Assembly: GCA_024695205.1 (NCBI GenBank)
Contig: JAILIQ010000055.1
Span: 1-41,414, forward strand
Direction of reading: 5' to 3'
Source of the DNA: Lachnospiraceae bacterium
Lineage (GTDB): Bacteria > Bacillota > Clostridia > Lachnospirales > Lachnospiraceae
DNA length: 41,414 nucleotides
Position 1 is the first letter of the stretch. The number at the start of each line of letters is the position of its first letter. This document shows positions 1-7,832 of this stretch, in pieces. The notes below the pieces were generated by a model. That model did not search any database. It was not told the origin of the DNA and saw only the letters and a program-made list of their open reading frames with translations. The translations under genes were made by a program, and so were the position numbers.

Positions 1-1
1 A

Positions 2-598
2 ATGATCCTCGGATCTGTAGTTTATACGGTCGGGCTTGAACTGTTCGAAGAGATACATGTTGAGATTGACACAGAGCATTTCCTTGCGGTCGTGTTCGGC
101 GGCGCGATACTCGGGGCGGGGCTTGCGCTCATCCTGCGCAACGGCGGATGTATCGACGGTTCCGAGATATTCGCCAATATCGTCCTGAAAAAGATTTCCG
201 ACAAAACCGGCAAGAATTTCAGTATGACCTATATTCTTATCGCTTTTAATGCATGCGTGTATATAGCCGTTTTCTTCCTGATCAACCAGAGCGCGGCACT
301 GATGAGCCTTCTCGTATATGTTGTCGCGACTTCGATCATCAACCATCTGACGGACCATTTTGAAGCGATCAAACAGGTCACGATCATTACCAAAACGCCG
401 AACGAGCTGATCCAGGCCATAAAAGAGGAGCTCAACAAGACCTGCACGATGATGGATTCGCGCGGCGCGATCGCCGGAGAGAACAAGACCCTTATCTGCT
501 ATGTCAACTATTTTGAACTTCCGAAAATGAAGGAGATCATAGCCAACAGCAAGGGAACCTTCAGCACGGTATCCACGATCGATGAGATACTGAGGTGA
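2..598 (+). CDS. YitT family membrane protein, 3' part (truncated by window start)
   Basis: C-terminal 198 residues of a YitT/DUF2179 protein, an integral membrane family of unsettled function common in Firmicutes. Visible hydrophobic segments are around residues 28-46, 75-95 and 98-115. They are followed by a soluble C-terminal DUF2179-like region (about 118-198) with the typical ...VTIITKTPNELIQAI... and ...GENKTLICYVNYFEL... stretches. Family members are usually about 280-290 residues, so roughly the first 80-90 residues, including the first membrane helices, lie off the left edge. The Met codon at position 2 is probably internal. The next gene starts 141 bp downstream behind its own promoter, so this is probably the end of a separate transcription unit. 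Confidence 0.85.
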   Translation: MILGSVVYTVGLELFEEIHVEIDTEHFLAVVFGGAILGAGLALILRNGGCIDGSEIFANIVLKKISDKTGKNFSMTYILIAFNACVYIAVFFLINQSAALMSLLVYVVATSIINHLTDHFEAIKQVTIITKTPNELIQAIKEELNKTCTMMDSRGAIAGENKTLICYVNYFELPKMKEIIANSKGTFSTVSTIDEILR

Positions 599-627
599 GA
601 GGCAGATACCGGGAAAAATAAATTTTA

Positions 628-656
628 TTTACATACAAACTTTTTGGGGATATAAT
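628..656 (+). promoter_or_regulatory. Promoter of the ygeY-ygeW group
   Basis: TTTACA at 628-633 and TATAAT at 651-656 are separated by 17 nt, a near-consensus sigma-A promoter. Predicted transcription starts near 663, leaving a 5' leader of about 75 nt before ygeY in which I see no strong hairpin. Confidence 0.75.
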
Positions 657-739
657 TATTGTGAAGTTGAGCGGGAATCAGGCTCTTGTTGTGAAAATCA
701 TTACAGGACTCTAATTATCAGGTGAGGAGGCGTTTACTT

Positions 740-2056
740 ATGGATTTTGAGAAGATCAAGGCAGCAGCTGCAGGTTATGAAAAAGAGATGACTAAGTTCT
801 TGCGGGAGCTTGTAAAGATCCCCGGAGAGAGCTGCACCGAGAAGGGACATGCGGAAAGGATCGCTCAGGAGATGCGCGCGGTCGGCTTTGACGAAGTCGG
901 ATTCGATCCGCAGGGCAATGTTATCGGTTATATGGGAAGCGGAAGCCGCATCATTGCATTTGACGCGCATATCGATACGGTAGGTATAGGATACCGCGAT
1001 CTGTGGAAATTCGACCCTTATGAGGGATATGAGACTGAGACTGATATCGGCGGAAGAGGAACTTCCGATCAGCTCGGAGGCATTGTTTCAAGCGTATACG
1101 GCGCAAAGATCATGAAGGATCTCGGTCTGATCCCCGATGATATCAAGGTCATGGTAGTCGGCTCCGTTCAGGAAGAGGACTGCGACGGTCTGTGCTGGCA
1201 GTATATCATCCGCGAAGACAAGGTAAGGCCGGAATTTGTTGTTTCTACCGAGCCTACTGACGGTGGTATTTACAGAGGCCACCGCGGACGTATGGAGATC
1301 AGGGTTGATGTGGTCGGCGTTTCCTGCCACGGTTCAGCTCCGGAGCGCGGCGATAACGCTATTTTCAAAATGGCCGATATCCTGCAGGACGTTCGTTCAC
1401 TCAATGAAAATGATGCAGCGGATTCAACCGGGATCAAGGGTCTTGTGAAGATGCTGGACCAGAAATACAATCCCCAGTGGGAAGAGGCTAATTTCCTGGG
1501 GAGAGGCACGATCACAGCCTCGGAGATCTTCTTTACGTCACCGAGCCGCTGTGCGGTTGCGGATTCGTGCTCGGTTTCGCTTGACCGCAGAATGACCGCC
1601 GGAGAGACCTGGGAGAGCTGTCTTGAAGAGATCAGACAGCTGCCCGCGGTAAAGAAATATGCCAAGGATGTTACGGTTTCAATGTACAATTACGACCGGC
1701 CTTCATATACGGGACTTGTTTATCCGATCGAATGTTATTTCCCGACCTGGGTAATACCGAAGGATCATAAGATCACCAAAGCGCTTGAAGCTTCATATAA
1801 GGGCTGCTACGGCGAAGAAAGGATCGGCGCGGAAGAGACGATCGAAATGCGCAAGGCGCGTCCTTTGACCGACAAATGGACTTTCTCGACCAACGGTGTT
1901 GCGATCATGGGCAGGAACGGGATACCCTGTATCGGATTTGGCCCCGGCGCCGAGTCACAGGCTCATTTCCCGAATGAGCATACCTGGAAGCAGGATCTGG
2001 TAACATGTGCAGCCGTTTATGCAGGACTGCCGCAGATGTATGTGGAGCAGGGATGA
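740..2056 (+). CDS. ygeY: YgeY family M20 metallohydrolase (selenium-metabolism-linked hydrolase)
   Basis: 438-residue member of the M20 peptidase/deacylase superfamily, closest in pattern to YgeY, a cytoplasmic hydrolase encoded in anaerobic purine (xanthine/urate) catabolism clusters. M20 dinuclear metal site residues are visible: H77 and D79 in AHIDT, D110 in GRGTSD, the E145-E146 pair in GSVQEED, E171 in STEPT, and a C-terminal His in SQAHFPNEH. The dimerisation domain is inserted after about residue 180 ([26 protein letters not shown]). The ATG at 740 is preferred to the upstream in-frame GTG at 722 because GAGGAGG at 724-730 lies 9 nt before it. The exact substrate is not known from sequence; removal of acyl or ureido groups from diaminopropionate-type intermediates is an inference from cluster context. 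No in-frame TGA suggests selenocysteine. Confidence 0.9.
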   Translation: MDFEKIKAAAAGYEKEMTKFLRELVKIPGESCTEKGHAERIAQEMRAVGFDEVGFDPQGNVIGYMGSGSRIIAFDAHIDTVGIGYRDLWKFDPYEGYETETDIGGRGTSDQLGGIVSSVYGAKIMKDLGLIPDDIKVMVVGSVQEEDCDGLCWQYIIREDKVRPEFVVSTEPTDGGIYRGHRGRMEIRVDVVGVSCHGSAPERGDNAIFKMADILQDVRSLNENDAADSTGIKGLVKMLDQKYNPQWEEANFLGRGTITASEIFFTSPSRCAVADSCSVSLDRRMTAGETWESCLEEIRQLPAVKKYAKDVTVSMYNYDRPSYTGLVYPIECYFPTWVIPKDHKITKALEASYKGCYGEERIGAEETIEMRKARPLTDKWTFSTNGVAIMGRNGIPCIGFGPGAESQAHFPNEHTWKQDLVTCAAVYAGLPQMYVEQG

Positions 2057-2258
2057 ATTACGAGTAAAAAGCTGACACTTCATCCGCAGCCTCCGTTAGT
2101 TCAATATAGCGGATCCTGATACCTTCACGTAAGGGAGAATGCGGTCAGTTGTAAAGCAGTGTGAAGGTGGAGCCTCTAAAGAAGTAAAAGTTCCGGACGC
2201 AGAAGAGCAGAGCTCCGGATCAGGGAAAAATACAAGAAACAGCGAAAGGAATCTGAAT

Positions 2259-3506
2259 ATGGATACAAACAATCTCCAGTACTACCTTGATACATTAAAA
2301 AAACTGAATTTCTCAGATATGTACAACAATGATTTTTTCCTTACCTGGGAGAAATCGGATGATGAGCTCAAGGCACTTTTTACGGTTGCTGACGCGTTAA
2401 GGAACCTGCGTGAGCGCAACATTTCCACAAAGATTTTCGACAGCGGGCTCGGAATTTCGCTGTTCCGTGATAATTCGACAAGAACAAGGTTTTCATTTGC
2501 ATCAGCCTGCAACCTGCTCGGGCTTGAGGTTCAGGATCTTGATGAGGGCAAATCCCAGATCGCACACGGCGAGACGGTCAGGGAAACAGCCAATATGATC
2601 AGCTTTATGGCTGATGTTATCGGTATCCGCGACGATATGTACATCGGAAAGGGTAACGCATATATGCATGCCGTTTCCGAAGCTGTACAGCAGGGCAATA
2701 AGGACGGTGTTCTTGAGCAGAGGCCGACGCTTGTCAATCTCCAGTGCGACATCGATCATCCGACACAGTGCTGCGCGGATCTGCTGCATTGTATCCACGA
2801 ATTCGGTGGTGCCGAAAAGCTCAAGGGCAAGAAGGTTGCGATGACCTGGGCTTATTCGCCTTCCTACGGCAAACCCCTTTCGGTTCCTCAGGGCGTGATC
2901 GGCCTGTTCACACGTCTTGGTATGGATGTGGTTCTGGCTCATCCCGAAGGATACGAGATAATGCCCGAGGTAGAGGAAGTGGCTCGTAAGAATGCGGCTG
3001 CATCGGGCGGTTCATTTACGAAAGTTAACAGCATGGCGGAGGCCTTCAAGGGTGCGGATATAGTTTATCCCAAGAGCTGGGCACCCTTTGCCGCAATGGA
3101 AGAGAGAACCGAATTGTACGGAAACGGCGATTTCGACGGTATCAAAGCACTCGAGAAGAGGCTGCTTGCCCAGAACGCCGAACATAAGGACTGGGAGTGC
3201 ACCGAGGAGCTTATGAAGCTGACGGGTGACGGCTCTGACGCATGGCGTTCACCGATCGGCAATGCTGACGGAAACCATGGTCAGGCGATGTATCTGCACT
3301 GCCTGCCTGCCGATATCACAGATGTGAGCTGCGAAGCCGGAGAGGTAGCTGCAAGCGTATTTGACAGATACCGCACGCCTCTTTACAAGCAGGCCAGCTT
3401 TAAGCCCTATATAATTGCCGCGATGATCTTCCTTGCCAAGGTGAAGGATCCCGCAGCTACCCTGAAGATGCTGGAAGAGAGAGGAACTCTTAGAAAACTG
3501 TTGTGA
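2259..3506 (+). CDS. ygeW: YgeW-type knotted carbamoyltransferase
   Basis: 415-residue aspartate/ornithine carbamoyltransferase superfamily member of the YgeW type. The carbamoyl-phosphate loop FRDNSTRTR (residues 69-77), the DIDHPTQ motif (165-170 region) and HCLPAD (347-352) are present. E. coli YgeW is about 396 residues and is described as a knotted catabolic transcarbamylase whose substrate is not settled. The ATG at 2259 is chosen because AAAGGA at 2245-2250 gives 8-nt spacing and the protein then aligns with the family. The in-frame upstream extension to 2139 is low-complexity and lacks a ribosome binding site. It lies 202 bp after ygeY with no clear promoter or terminator between, so co-transcription is likely. 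With carbamate kinase two genes downstream, a catabolic role is inferred: phosphorolysis of a ureido compound yields carbamoyl phosphate. Confidence 0.9.
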   Translation: MDTNNLQYYLDTLKKLNFSDMYNNDFFLTWEKSDDELKALFTVADALRNLRERNISTKIFDSGLGISLFRDNSTRTRFSFASACNLLGLEVQDLDEGKSQIAHGETVRETANMISFMADVIGIRDDMYIGKGNAYMHAVSEAVQQGNKDGVLEQRPTLVNLQCDIDHPTQCCADLLHCIHEFGGAEKLKGKKVAMTWAYSPSYGKPLSVPQGVIGLFTRLGMDVVLAHPEGYEIMPEVEEVARKNAAASGGSFTKVNSMAEAFKGADIVYPKSWAPFAAMEERTELYGNGDFDGIKALEKRLLAQNAEHKDWECTEELMKLTGDGSDAWRSPIGNADGNHGQAMYLHCLPADITDVSCEAGEVAASVFDRYRTPLYKQASFKPYIIAAMIFLAKVKDPAATLKMLEERGTLRKLL

Positions 3507-3543
3507 TCCTAATATATGAGAATTCCGGATATTGTTGTATGGA

Positions 3544-3598
3544 AGACGGTATTCATGGGTACAGACGGTATTCATGAGTGCAGACGGTGTTTTGTAAC
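3544..3598. repeat. 19-bp direct tandem repeat, about 2.5 copies
   Basis: AGACGGTATTCATGGGTAC, AGACGGTATTCATGAGTGC and a partial third AGACGGTGTTTTG start at 3544, 3563 and 3582, exactly 19 bp apart. They lie between ygeW and the small membrane gene. No coding or hairpin function is apparent. Confidence 0.85.
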
Positions 3599-3690
3599 AT
3601 TTCAGATCCCCTTTTTTATGGTGTACGTAAGACCTGACTGTAAATAATGTTTCGTAGTTTCATGGGTTACCGGTCCCGGAAAGGAGACAT

Positions 3691-4017
3691 ATGATAGTTG
3701 GCTTTATAATTTGGAGTGTTTGCGCGCTTGTTCTGGTCGTGGTCGGGATCATTACGCGAAGATCGCAGAACGCCGCAGGGTTCTTTACAGGCGTAAAACC
3801 ACCGAAGGTCAGTGACGTAAAGGGCTATAACAGAGCAGTTTCAAATCTCTGGTTTATCGGTGCCGTCATATTTGAAATCCTGGGTCTTCCACTGCTTTTC
3901 CTTAAGCAGAATTCACCGGGATTTCTGATCTCCATAATTTTAACTCCTTTCTGGGCGATAGGTTTAGCGGTCGTATATTTCAGGATCCTGGCTAAATATA
4001 CAAAGAAAGAGGGTTAG
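3691..4017 (+). CDS. Small three-helix membrane protein, unknown function
   Basis: 108-residue protein that is mostly hydrophobic. Membrane segments are near residues 3-22, 52-70 and 78-100, separated by a polar loop RRSQNAAGFFTGVKPPKVSDVKGYNRAVSNLW. The loop (GFFTGVKPP...VKGYNRA) faintly recalls small SdpI/DUF3784-like membrane proteins, but I cannot assign a family. The start is supported by AAGGAG at 3681-3686. It sits between ygeW and arcC, 59 bp before arcC, so it may belong to that operon. A role in export, import or immunity would be speculation. Confidence 0.7.
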   Translation: MIVGFIIWSVCALVLVVVGIITRRSQNAAGFFTGVKPPKVSDVKGYNRAVSNLWFIGAVIFEILGLPLLFLKQNSPGFLISIILTPFWAIGLAVVYFRILAKYTKKEG

Positions 4018-4061
4018 GGCAACGGAATTGCCCTAAATGAGTCGCTCCCTTGCGGTCGCGA
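4016..4061 (+). other. Two small hairpins between the membrane gene and arcC
   Basis: AGGGCAA (4016-4022) pairs with TTGCCCT (4028-4034), and GTCGC (4041-4045) pairs with GCGAC (4057-4061) just before the arcC ribosome binding site. Neither is followed by a T-run, so they are not intrinsic terminators. They could tune translation or mRNA processing within the operon. Confidence 0.4.
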
Positions 4062-4076
4062 CATGGAGGTTAGATT

Positions 4077-5009
4077 ATGAGCAGGATAGTCATAGCACTT
4101 GGCGGAAACGCCCTCGGAAATACATTAAAAGAACAGATGGCTGCGGTCAAGATCACTGCAAAGGCGATAGTTGACCTTATCGAAGAAGGCCATGATGTTG
4201 TAATATCACACGGTAACGGTCCACAGGTAGGCATGATCAATCAGGCGATGCTTGAATACAGCCGTATTGAGCCTACACAGGATAATACTCCGCTGTCGGT
4301 ATGTGTCGCGATGAGTCAGGCGTATATCGGTTACGACCTGCAGAATGCGATGCGTGAGGAAATGCTAAACCGCGGCTTTGAGAAGCCTGTTGTTTCAATG
4401 GTAACGCAGGTGAGAGTAGATCCGAACGATCCTGCATTTGCGAACCCCTCGAAGCCTATCGGACGGTTTATGGACAAGGAACGCGCCGATGAATTTGCCG
4501 CGAAGAACGGATACATCATGAAAGAGGATGCGGGACGCGGCTGGAGAAGAGTCGTAGCTTCACCAAAGCCGGTGGAAATAGTGGAGATCAGCGCGATCCG
4601 TAAGCTGGTCGATAATAAGGAGATAGTGATCGCCTGCGGAGGCGGAGGGATTCCGGTCACCCAGATCGGCAATCATCTTAAAGGTGCTTCCGCAGTGATC
4701 GACAAAGACTTTGCAAGTGCTGTGATGGCGCGTGATCTCGATGCGGATTATCTGATAATCCTGACGGCTGTCGAGAAGGTGGCGATCAATTTCCGTAAGG
4801 AAAATGAAAAATGGCTCGATCATATGACCGTCGACGAAGCACGTAAATATGCAGCCGAAGGGCAGTTCGCTCCGGGATCGATGCTTCCGAAGGTTGAGGC
4901 TGCCTGTGAATTTGCAGAGTCGAAACCCGGCAGGAGAGCGCTAATAACCCTGCTGGAGAAAGCCAAGGACGGAATTGACGGAAAGACAGGAACGATAATT
5001 GAGCGGTAA
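4077..5009 (+). CDS. arcC: Carbamate kinase
   Basis: 310-residue cytoplasmic enzyme of the amino acid kinase fold that makes ATP and carbamate from carbamoyl phosphate and ADP. The N-terminal ALGGNALG (residues 7-14) and SHGNGPQVG (44-52) motifs, and the ACGGGGIPV and DKDFASAVMA blocks, match carbamate kinases at full length. GGAGGT at 4065-4070 fixes the ATG. It follows ygeW and the small membrane gene with no strong terminator between. The likely job is ATP harvest from carbamoyl phosphate released by the upstream transcarbamylase, parallel to the carbamate-kinase-like yqeA in E. coli-type purine catabolism loci. No arginine deiminase or ornithine transcarbamylase gene is nearby, which argues against a classical arginine deiminase pathway here. 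Confidence 0.95.
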   Translation: MSRIVIALGGNALGNTLKEQMAAVKITAKAIVDLIEEGHDVVISHGNGPQVGMINQAMLEYSRIEPTQDNTPLSVCVAMSQAYIGYDLQNAMREEMLNRGFEKPVVSMVTQVRVDPNDPAFANPSKPIGRFMDKERADEFAAKNGYIMKEDAGRGWRRVVASPKPVEIVEISAIRKLVDNKEIVIACGGGGIPVTQIGNHLKGASAVIDKDFASAVMARDLDADYLIILTAVEKVAINFRKENEKWLDHMTVDEARKYAAEGQFAPGSMLPKVEAACEFAESKPGRRALITLLEKAKDGIDGKTGTIIER

Positions 5010-5028
5010 GTGATCTTACCGCTTTTTT
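5002..5028 (+). terminator. Intrinsic terminator overlapping the arcC stop codon
   Basis: AGCGGTAAG (5002-5010) pairs perfectly with CTTACCGCT (5015-5023) around a 4-nt loop, followed by a T6 run. The arcC TAA lies inside the 5' arm. Confidence 0.9.
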
Positions 5029-5078
5029 GTGTGATAAGCGAATGCCCATAGCCAACCCCATAGCTAAATCCGCCCAGT

Positions 5079-6761
5079 TCACCCTTCAAGTATCTTTGAA
5101 GCCCTTGCAAGTGCGGCGTCAATATGCGGGCAGAAGTTTTCTGCGCCGACTTTTGCGACAAGGCCGTCCTTTTCCATTACCTGACGGGGCTGGTCATTCA
5201 CATGTGAGAACACGACTGAAACATTCTGTTCCTTACATTTATCGACAAGACTTTCAAGCGACTGCATTGCAGTGGCATCAATTGCAGGGACACCGCGCAT
5301 ACGTATGATCAGGACCTTTGTAAAGTCCTTGACGGTGATGCCGGAAATGAGATTGGCGACGCCAAAGAACATGGGGCCGGTGATCTCGTAAACACGTACC
5401 TCGTGAGGTATTTCGCGCAGATCAAGGGCTGCGGGATCGTTGTCGCTTTCATCGAGAGCATATTTCCAGCCGTGGATCTCGGCTTCCTCACTCATACGTT
5501 TCATGAACAGAACGCAGGCCATTATCATTCCGACGGCGATAGCTACGACCAGGTCGAATACGACTGTCAGGACGAAGGTTGCGACAAGCACGAGGATATC
5601 GCTCTTGGGTGCTTTCTTGCACAGATTCAGGAAATTTCTCCAGCCGCACATATTGTAGGCAACGATAAACAGGATCGCTGCTATCGTGGGCATCGGGATG
5701 AAAGCCGCATAAGGCATCAGGACAATGAGAACGATCACCAGTACAATGGCATGCACCATGCCTGCGACGGGAGTGCGGCCTCCGTTCTTGACATTTGCGG
5801 CGGTTCTGGCGATAGCACCTGTTGCGGGGATGCCTCCGAAGAGCGCGGAACCGATATTTCCGATACCCTGAGCGACAAGCTCCATATTTGAACGGTGCTT
5901 CGAGTTGATCATGGAATCGGCTACAACCGCTGAGAGCAGGGATTCGATGGCGGCGAGGATCGCGATCGTAAATCCGTTGCCAAGCTCATTTCTGATCATG
6001 GCAAGGCTGAAAGCGGGGAGCTTAAACGAAGGGAGCGAATTGCTGATCGTATACAGGTTGCCGATCGTATTGACCTTCATATCAAGGAGTTTGACCATGA
6101 AAATGCCGACCAGGACCGCGATCAGCGAACCGGGGATCGTTTTGTTGATAAACGGCCAGACGATCAGGACCGCAAGACAGACGAGTCCGACGATCAGAGC
6201 CTGAACATTTACAGTGGAAATATTTGCGCCGATCGCCTTGATTTTATCAAGAGTCTCTATGGTCACGGTTCCCTCGGGAAATGAGAGACCGAGAAAATCC
6301 TTGATCTGGCCGATCAGGATGGTCACTGCGATACCTGCGGTAAAGCCGGTGGTTATTGTATAGGGAATGAAGCGGATCAGCGAACCGAGCCGGAACACAC
6401 CCATCAGGATCAGCAGGACGCCTGCGATTATGGTGGCTACAGCAAGGCCTTCCATGCCGTCGGTCGCAACGATGCCCGCTACGATCGTCGCAAATGCAGC
6501 CGTAGGGCCTGCTATCTGCACGCGGCTGCCCCCGAAGAAGGAGATCAGAAAACCGGCGATGATCGCGGTATAGATACCCTGTTCAGGTTCAACGCCGGAT
6601 GCAAGCGCAAGCGCGATGGACAGAGGAAGCGCGATGATCGCTACGATGATACCTGCAACGACATCTTTGCCGAACTGGGCGGCACTGTAATTTTTCATAA
6701 CCGAGAAAAGCTTGGGCTTAAGCTTCTCCTGGGACGGTTTCTGATTGACGGATGATCTCAT
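5079..6761 (-). CDS. SulP family anion transporter with STAS domain
   Basis: 560-residue SulP (SLC26-like) inner-membrane transporter. The N-terminal region has the family signature (FGKDVVAGIIVAIIALPLSIALALASG) and the conserved QIAGPTAAFATIVAGI stretch, followed by roughly 10-12 membrane segments to about residue 425. A cytoplasmic STAS domain follows (about 450-555: ...HEVRVYEITGPMFFGVANLI...IIRMRGVPAIDATAMQSLESL...VVFSHVN). Members carry sulfate, bicarbonate, dicarboxylates or other anions; sequence alone does not decide. AGGAGG lies upstream of the ATG (plus-strand cctcct about 6769-6774). It is convergent with arcC, and a 116-nt palindromic element sits 37 nt upstream of its start. Confidence 0.92.
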   Translation of the reverse strand: MRSSVNQKPSQEKLKPKLFSVMKNYSAAQFGKDVVAGIIVAIIALPLSIALALASGVEPEQGIYTAIIAGFLISFFGGSRVQIAGPTAAFATIVAGIVATDGMEGLAVATIIAGVLLILMGVFRLGSLIRFIPYTITTGFTAGIAVTILIGQIKDFLGLSFPEGTVTIETLDKIKAIGANISTVNVQALIVGLVCLAVLIVWPFINKTIPGSLIAVLVGIFMVKLLDMKVNTIGNLYTISNSLPSFKLPAFSLAMIRNELGNGFTIAILAAIESLLSAVVADSMINSKHRSNMELVAQGIGNIGSALFGGIPATGAIARTAANVKNGGRTPVAGMVHAIVLVIVLIVLMPYAAFIPMPTIAAILFIVAYNMCGWRNFLNLCKKAPKSDILVLVATFVLTVVFDLVVAIAVGMIMACVLFMKRMSEEAEIHGWKYALDESDNDPAALDLREIPHEVRVYEITGPMFFGVANLISGITVKDFTKVLIIRMRGVPAIDATAMQSLESLVDKCKEQNVSVVFSHVNDQPRQVMEKDGLVAKVGAENFCPHIDAALARASKILEG

Positions 6762-6797
6762 TTGTAACCTCCTTGATTACCTCATCTTAGATAATGG

Positions 6798-6913
6798 TTA
6801 AGGTGTCAAAAGCACTTCGTGACATTTCCATATACAAGATATTGATATTTCAGGCAAGCCTGATATCATTATCCCGTATGTGGAAACCTGCTTTGCGGGT
6901 TTTGACACCTTAA
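6798..6913. repeat. 116-nt nested inverted-repeat element (candidate MITE or structured RNA)
   Basis: The outer arms TTAAGGTGTCAAAA (6798-6811) and TTTTGACACCTTAA (6900-6913) are perfect 14-bp complements. Inside them TTTCCATATAC pairs with GTATGTGGAAA with one mismatch that is G.U-compatible in RNA. The centre holds CAGGC-aa-GCCTG flanked by GATAT/ATATC. Between the outer and inner stems each side carries its own small hairpin (CAC-ttc-GTG on the left, CCtGC-ttt-GCgGG on the right). The predicted fold is a four-way-junction-like cruciform. It lies in the 487-bp spacer between the SulP and YqeY genes, 37 nt from the SulP start; no gene is present in that spacer. Confidence 0.8.
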
Positions 6914-7125
6914 GCAATAATTATATACGGAAAAATACCTTAAAGCGGCAGTTCCTTCTTTGCTGGATCTGAATTCATTGTCATATTATAATATTGCATT
7001 TTCTGAAAATCCATAGAAAAAACGAAGAAAAACTAAATGATATTTTATGCGTGTTTGTGCCGTCTTTTAGGCAAAACTTACTAAGAAAACGCTGATCGGA
7101 TAAATGTTTCTTCTCCCCCCCGGGA

Positions 7126-7153
7126 GACTGTCCGAAAACCTTTCCTACCCGGC
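7126..7153 (+). repeat. Dispersed repeat, left copy (GACTGTCCGAAAACC type)
   Basis: This 28-nt segment matches the reverse complement of 7771-7798 at 25 of 28 positions. It lies about 40 bp before the YqeY gene promoter. The rest of the 6914-7164 stretch is AT-rich and I see nothing else in it. Confidence 0.8.
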
Positions 7154-7164
7154 TGACAGGGGCA

Positions 7165-7193
7165 TTGACACACTGTCGGGATGGCTATAAAAT
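7165..7193 (+). promoter_or_regulatory. Promoter of the YqeY-domain gene
   Basis: TTGACA at 7165-7170 and TAAAAT at 7188-7193 with a 17-nt spacer. AAAGGAG at 7234-7240 is the ribosome binding site. Confidence 0.75.
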
Positions 7194-7248
7194 AAAAATT
7201 GCCTGTATATGGCGATTTAGAATTTAAAGAAATAAAGGAGAGACCAAT

Positions 7249-7686
7249 ATGCAATTTACAAAATTACAAAAAGATATGATGCAGGCGATGAAGGATCACG
7301 ACAAGGTCCGCAAGGACGCTCTGTCGGCACTTGTGTCCGCAACCAAGAAGCTTGCGATCGACGCGGGCTGCAGGGACGACATCCCCGATGAGATGACCGA
7401 TCAGGCCATTCTGAAAGAAATAAAGAGCGTAAAGGAACAGATCGACACCTGTCCTGATTCGCGCGCCGAGTTGAAAGCGGAATATACCGCAAGACTGGCG
7501 GTATTTGAAGAGTATGCGCCGAAGATGTTTTCTGCCGAAGAGGTTGAAAAGATCATAAAGGAGAAATTTGCCGATATACTCGGCACCGGAAACAAGGGCC
7601 AGGTTATGAAAGCTGTGATGAACGAGCTGAAAGGCAAGGCTGACGGCAAAGTGATCAATGAAGTAGTCGGAAAGCTGCTTGGATAA
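7249..7686 (+). CDS. GatB/YqeY domain-containing protein
   Basis: 145-residue stand-alone YqeY domain, homologous to the C-terminal tRNA-binding tail of GatB in the Asp/Glu-tRNA amidotransferase. The pattern is typical over the full length: KLQKDMMQAMKDHDKVRKDALSALVSATKK at the N terminus and a C-terminal helical bundle with FADILGTGNKGQVMKAVMNELKGKADGKVINEVV. The protein is soluble and has no catalytic residues that I can recognise. The family's role is unclear; tRNA or RNA binding is inferred from GatB. It is a single-gene unit with its own promoter. Confidence 0.92.
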   Translation: MQFTKLQKDMMQAMKDHDKVRKDALSALVSATKKLAIDAGCRDDIPDEMTDQAILKEIKSVKEQIDTCPDSRAELKAEYTARLAVFEEYAPKMFSAEEVEKIIKEKFADILGTGNKGQVMKAVMNELKGKADGKVINEVVGKLLG

Positions 7687-7740
7687 AGGACCGATATTGA
7701 CAGGCTTTCCTGAGAACAGTAAAATAGGGATTGTCTGTAA

Positions 7741-7803
7741 GGGGAGACTGTCCGGATCACGCTCCGGTGAGCCGGGGTGGAAAGGTTTTCGGACAGCCTG
7801 AGG
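7741..7803 (+). repeat. REP-like palindromic element, right copy
   Basis: The element begins GGGGAGACTGTCCGG and ends TTTTCGGACAGCCTGAGG. The ends AGACTGTCCG and CGGACAGCCT are complementary apart from one G.U, and the interior has CCGG-tgag-CCGG. The 3' half (7771-7798) is an inverted copy of 7126-7153. A shorter relative occurs in the pyrG leader (37053-37077). It lies between the YqeY gene and the DUF1295 gene and could act as the YqeY 3' hairpin, although no T-run follows. Confidence 0.75.
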
Positions 7804-7832
7804 AACTTCCTCAAAATATCGGAGGCAATGTG

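Noticed and set aside
2-4. ATG at position 2 as the real start of the YitT gene
   Set aside because: The product would lack the N-terminal membrane helices of the family; the gene is cut by the window edge.
740-2056. Selenocysteine in the YgeY-type hydrolase
   Set aside because: The family name refers to gene neighbourhood; there is no in-frame TGA before the normal C terminus.
7126-7803. The inverted repeats around the YqeY gene as insertion sequence ends
   Set aside because: No transposase is encoded between them and no flanking target duplication is evident; a dispersed repeat family is simpler.
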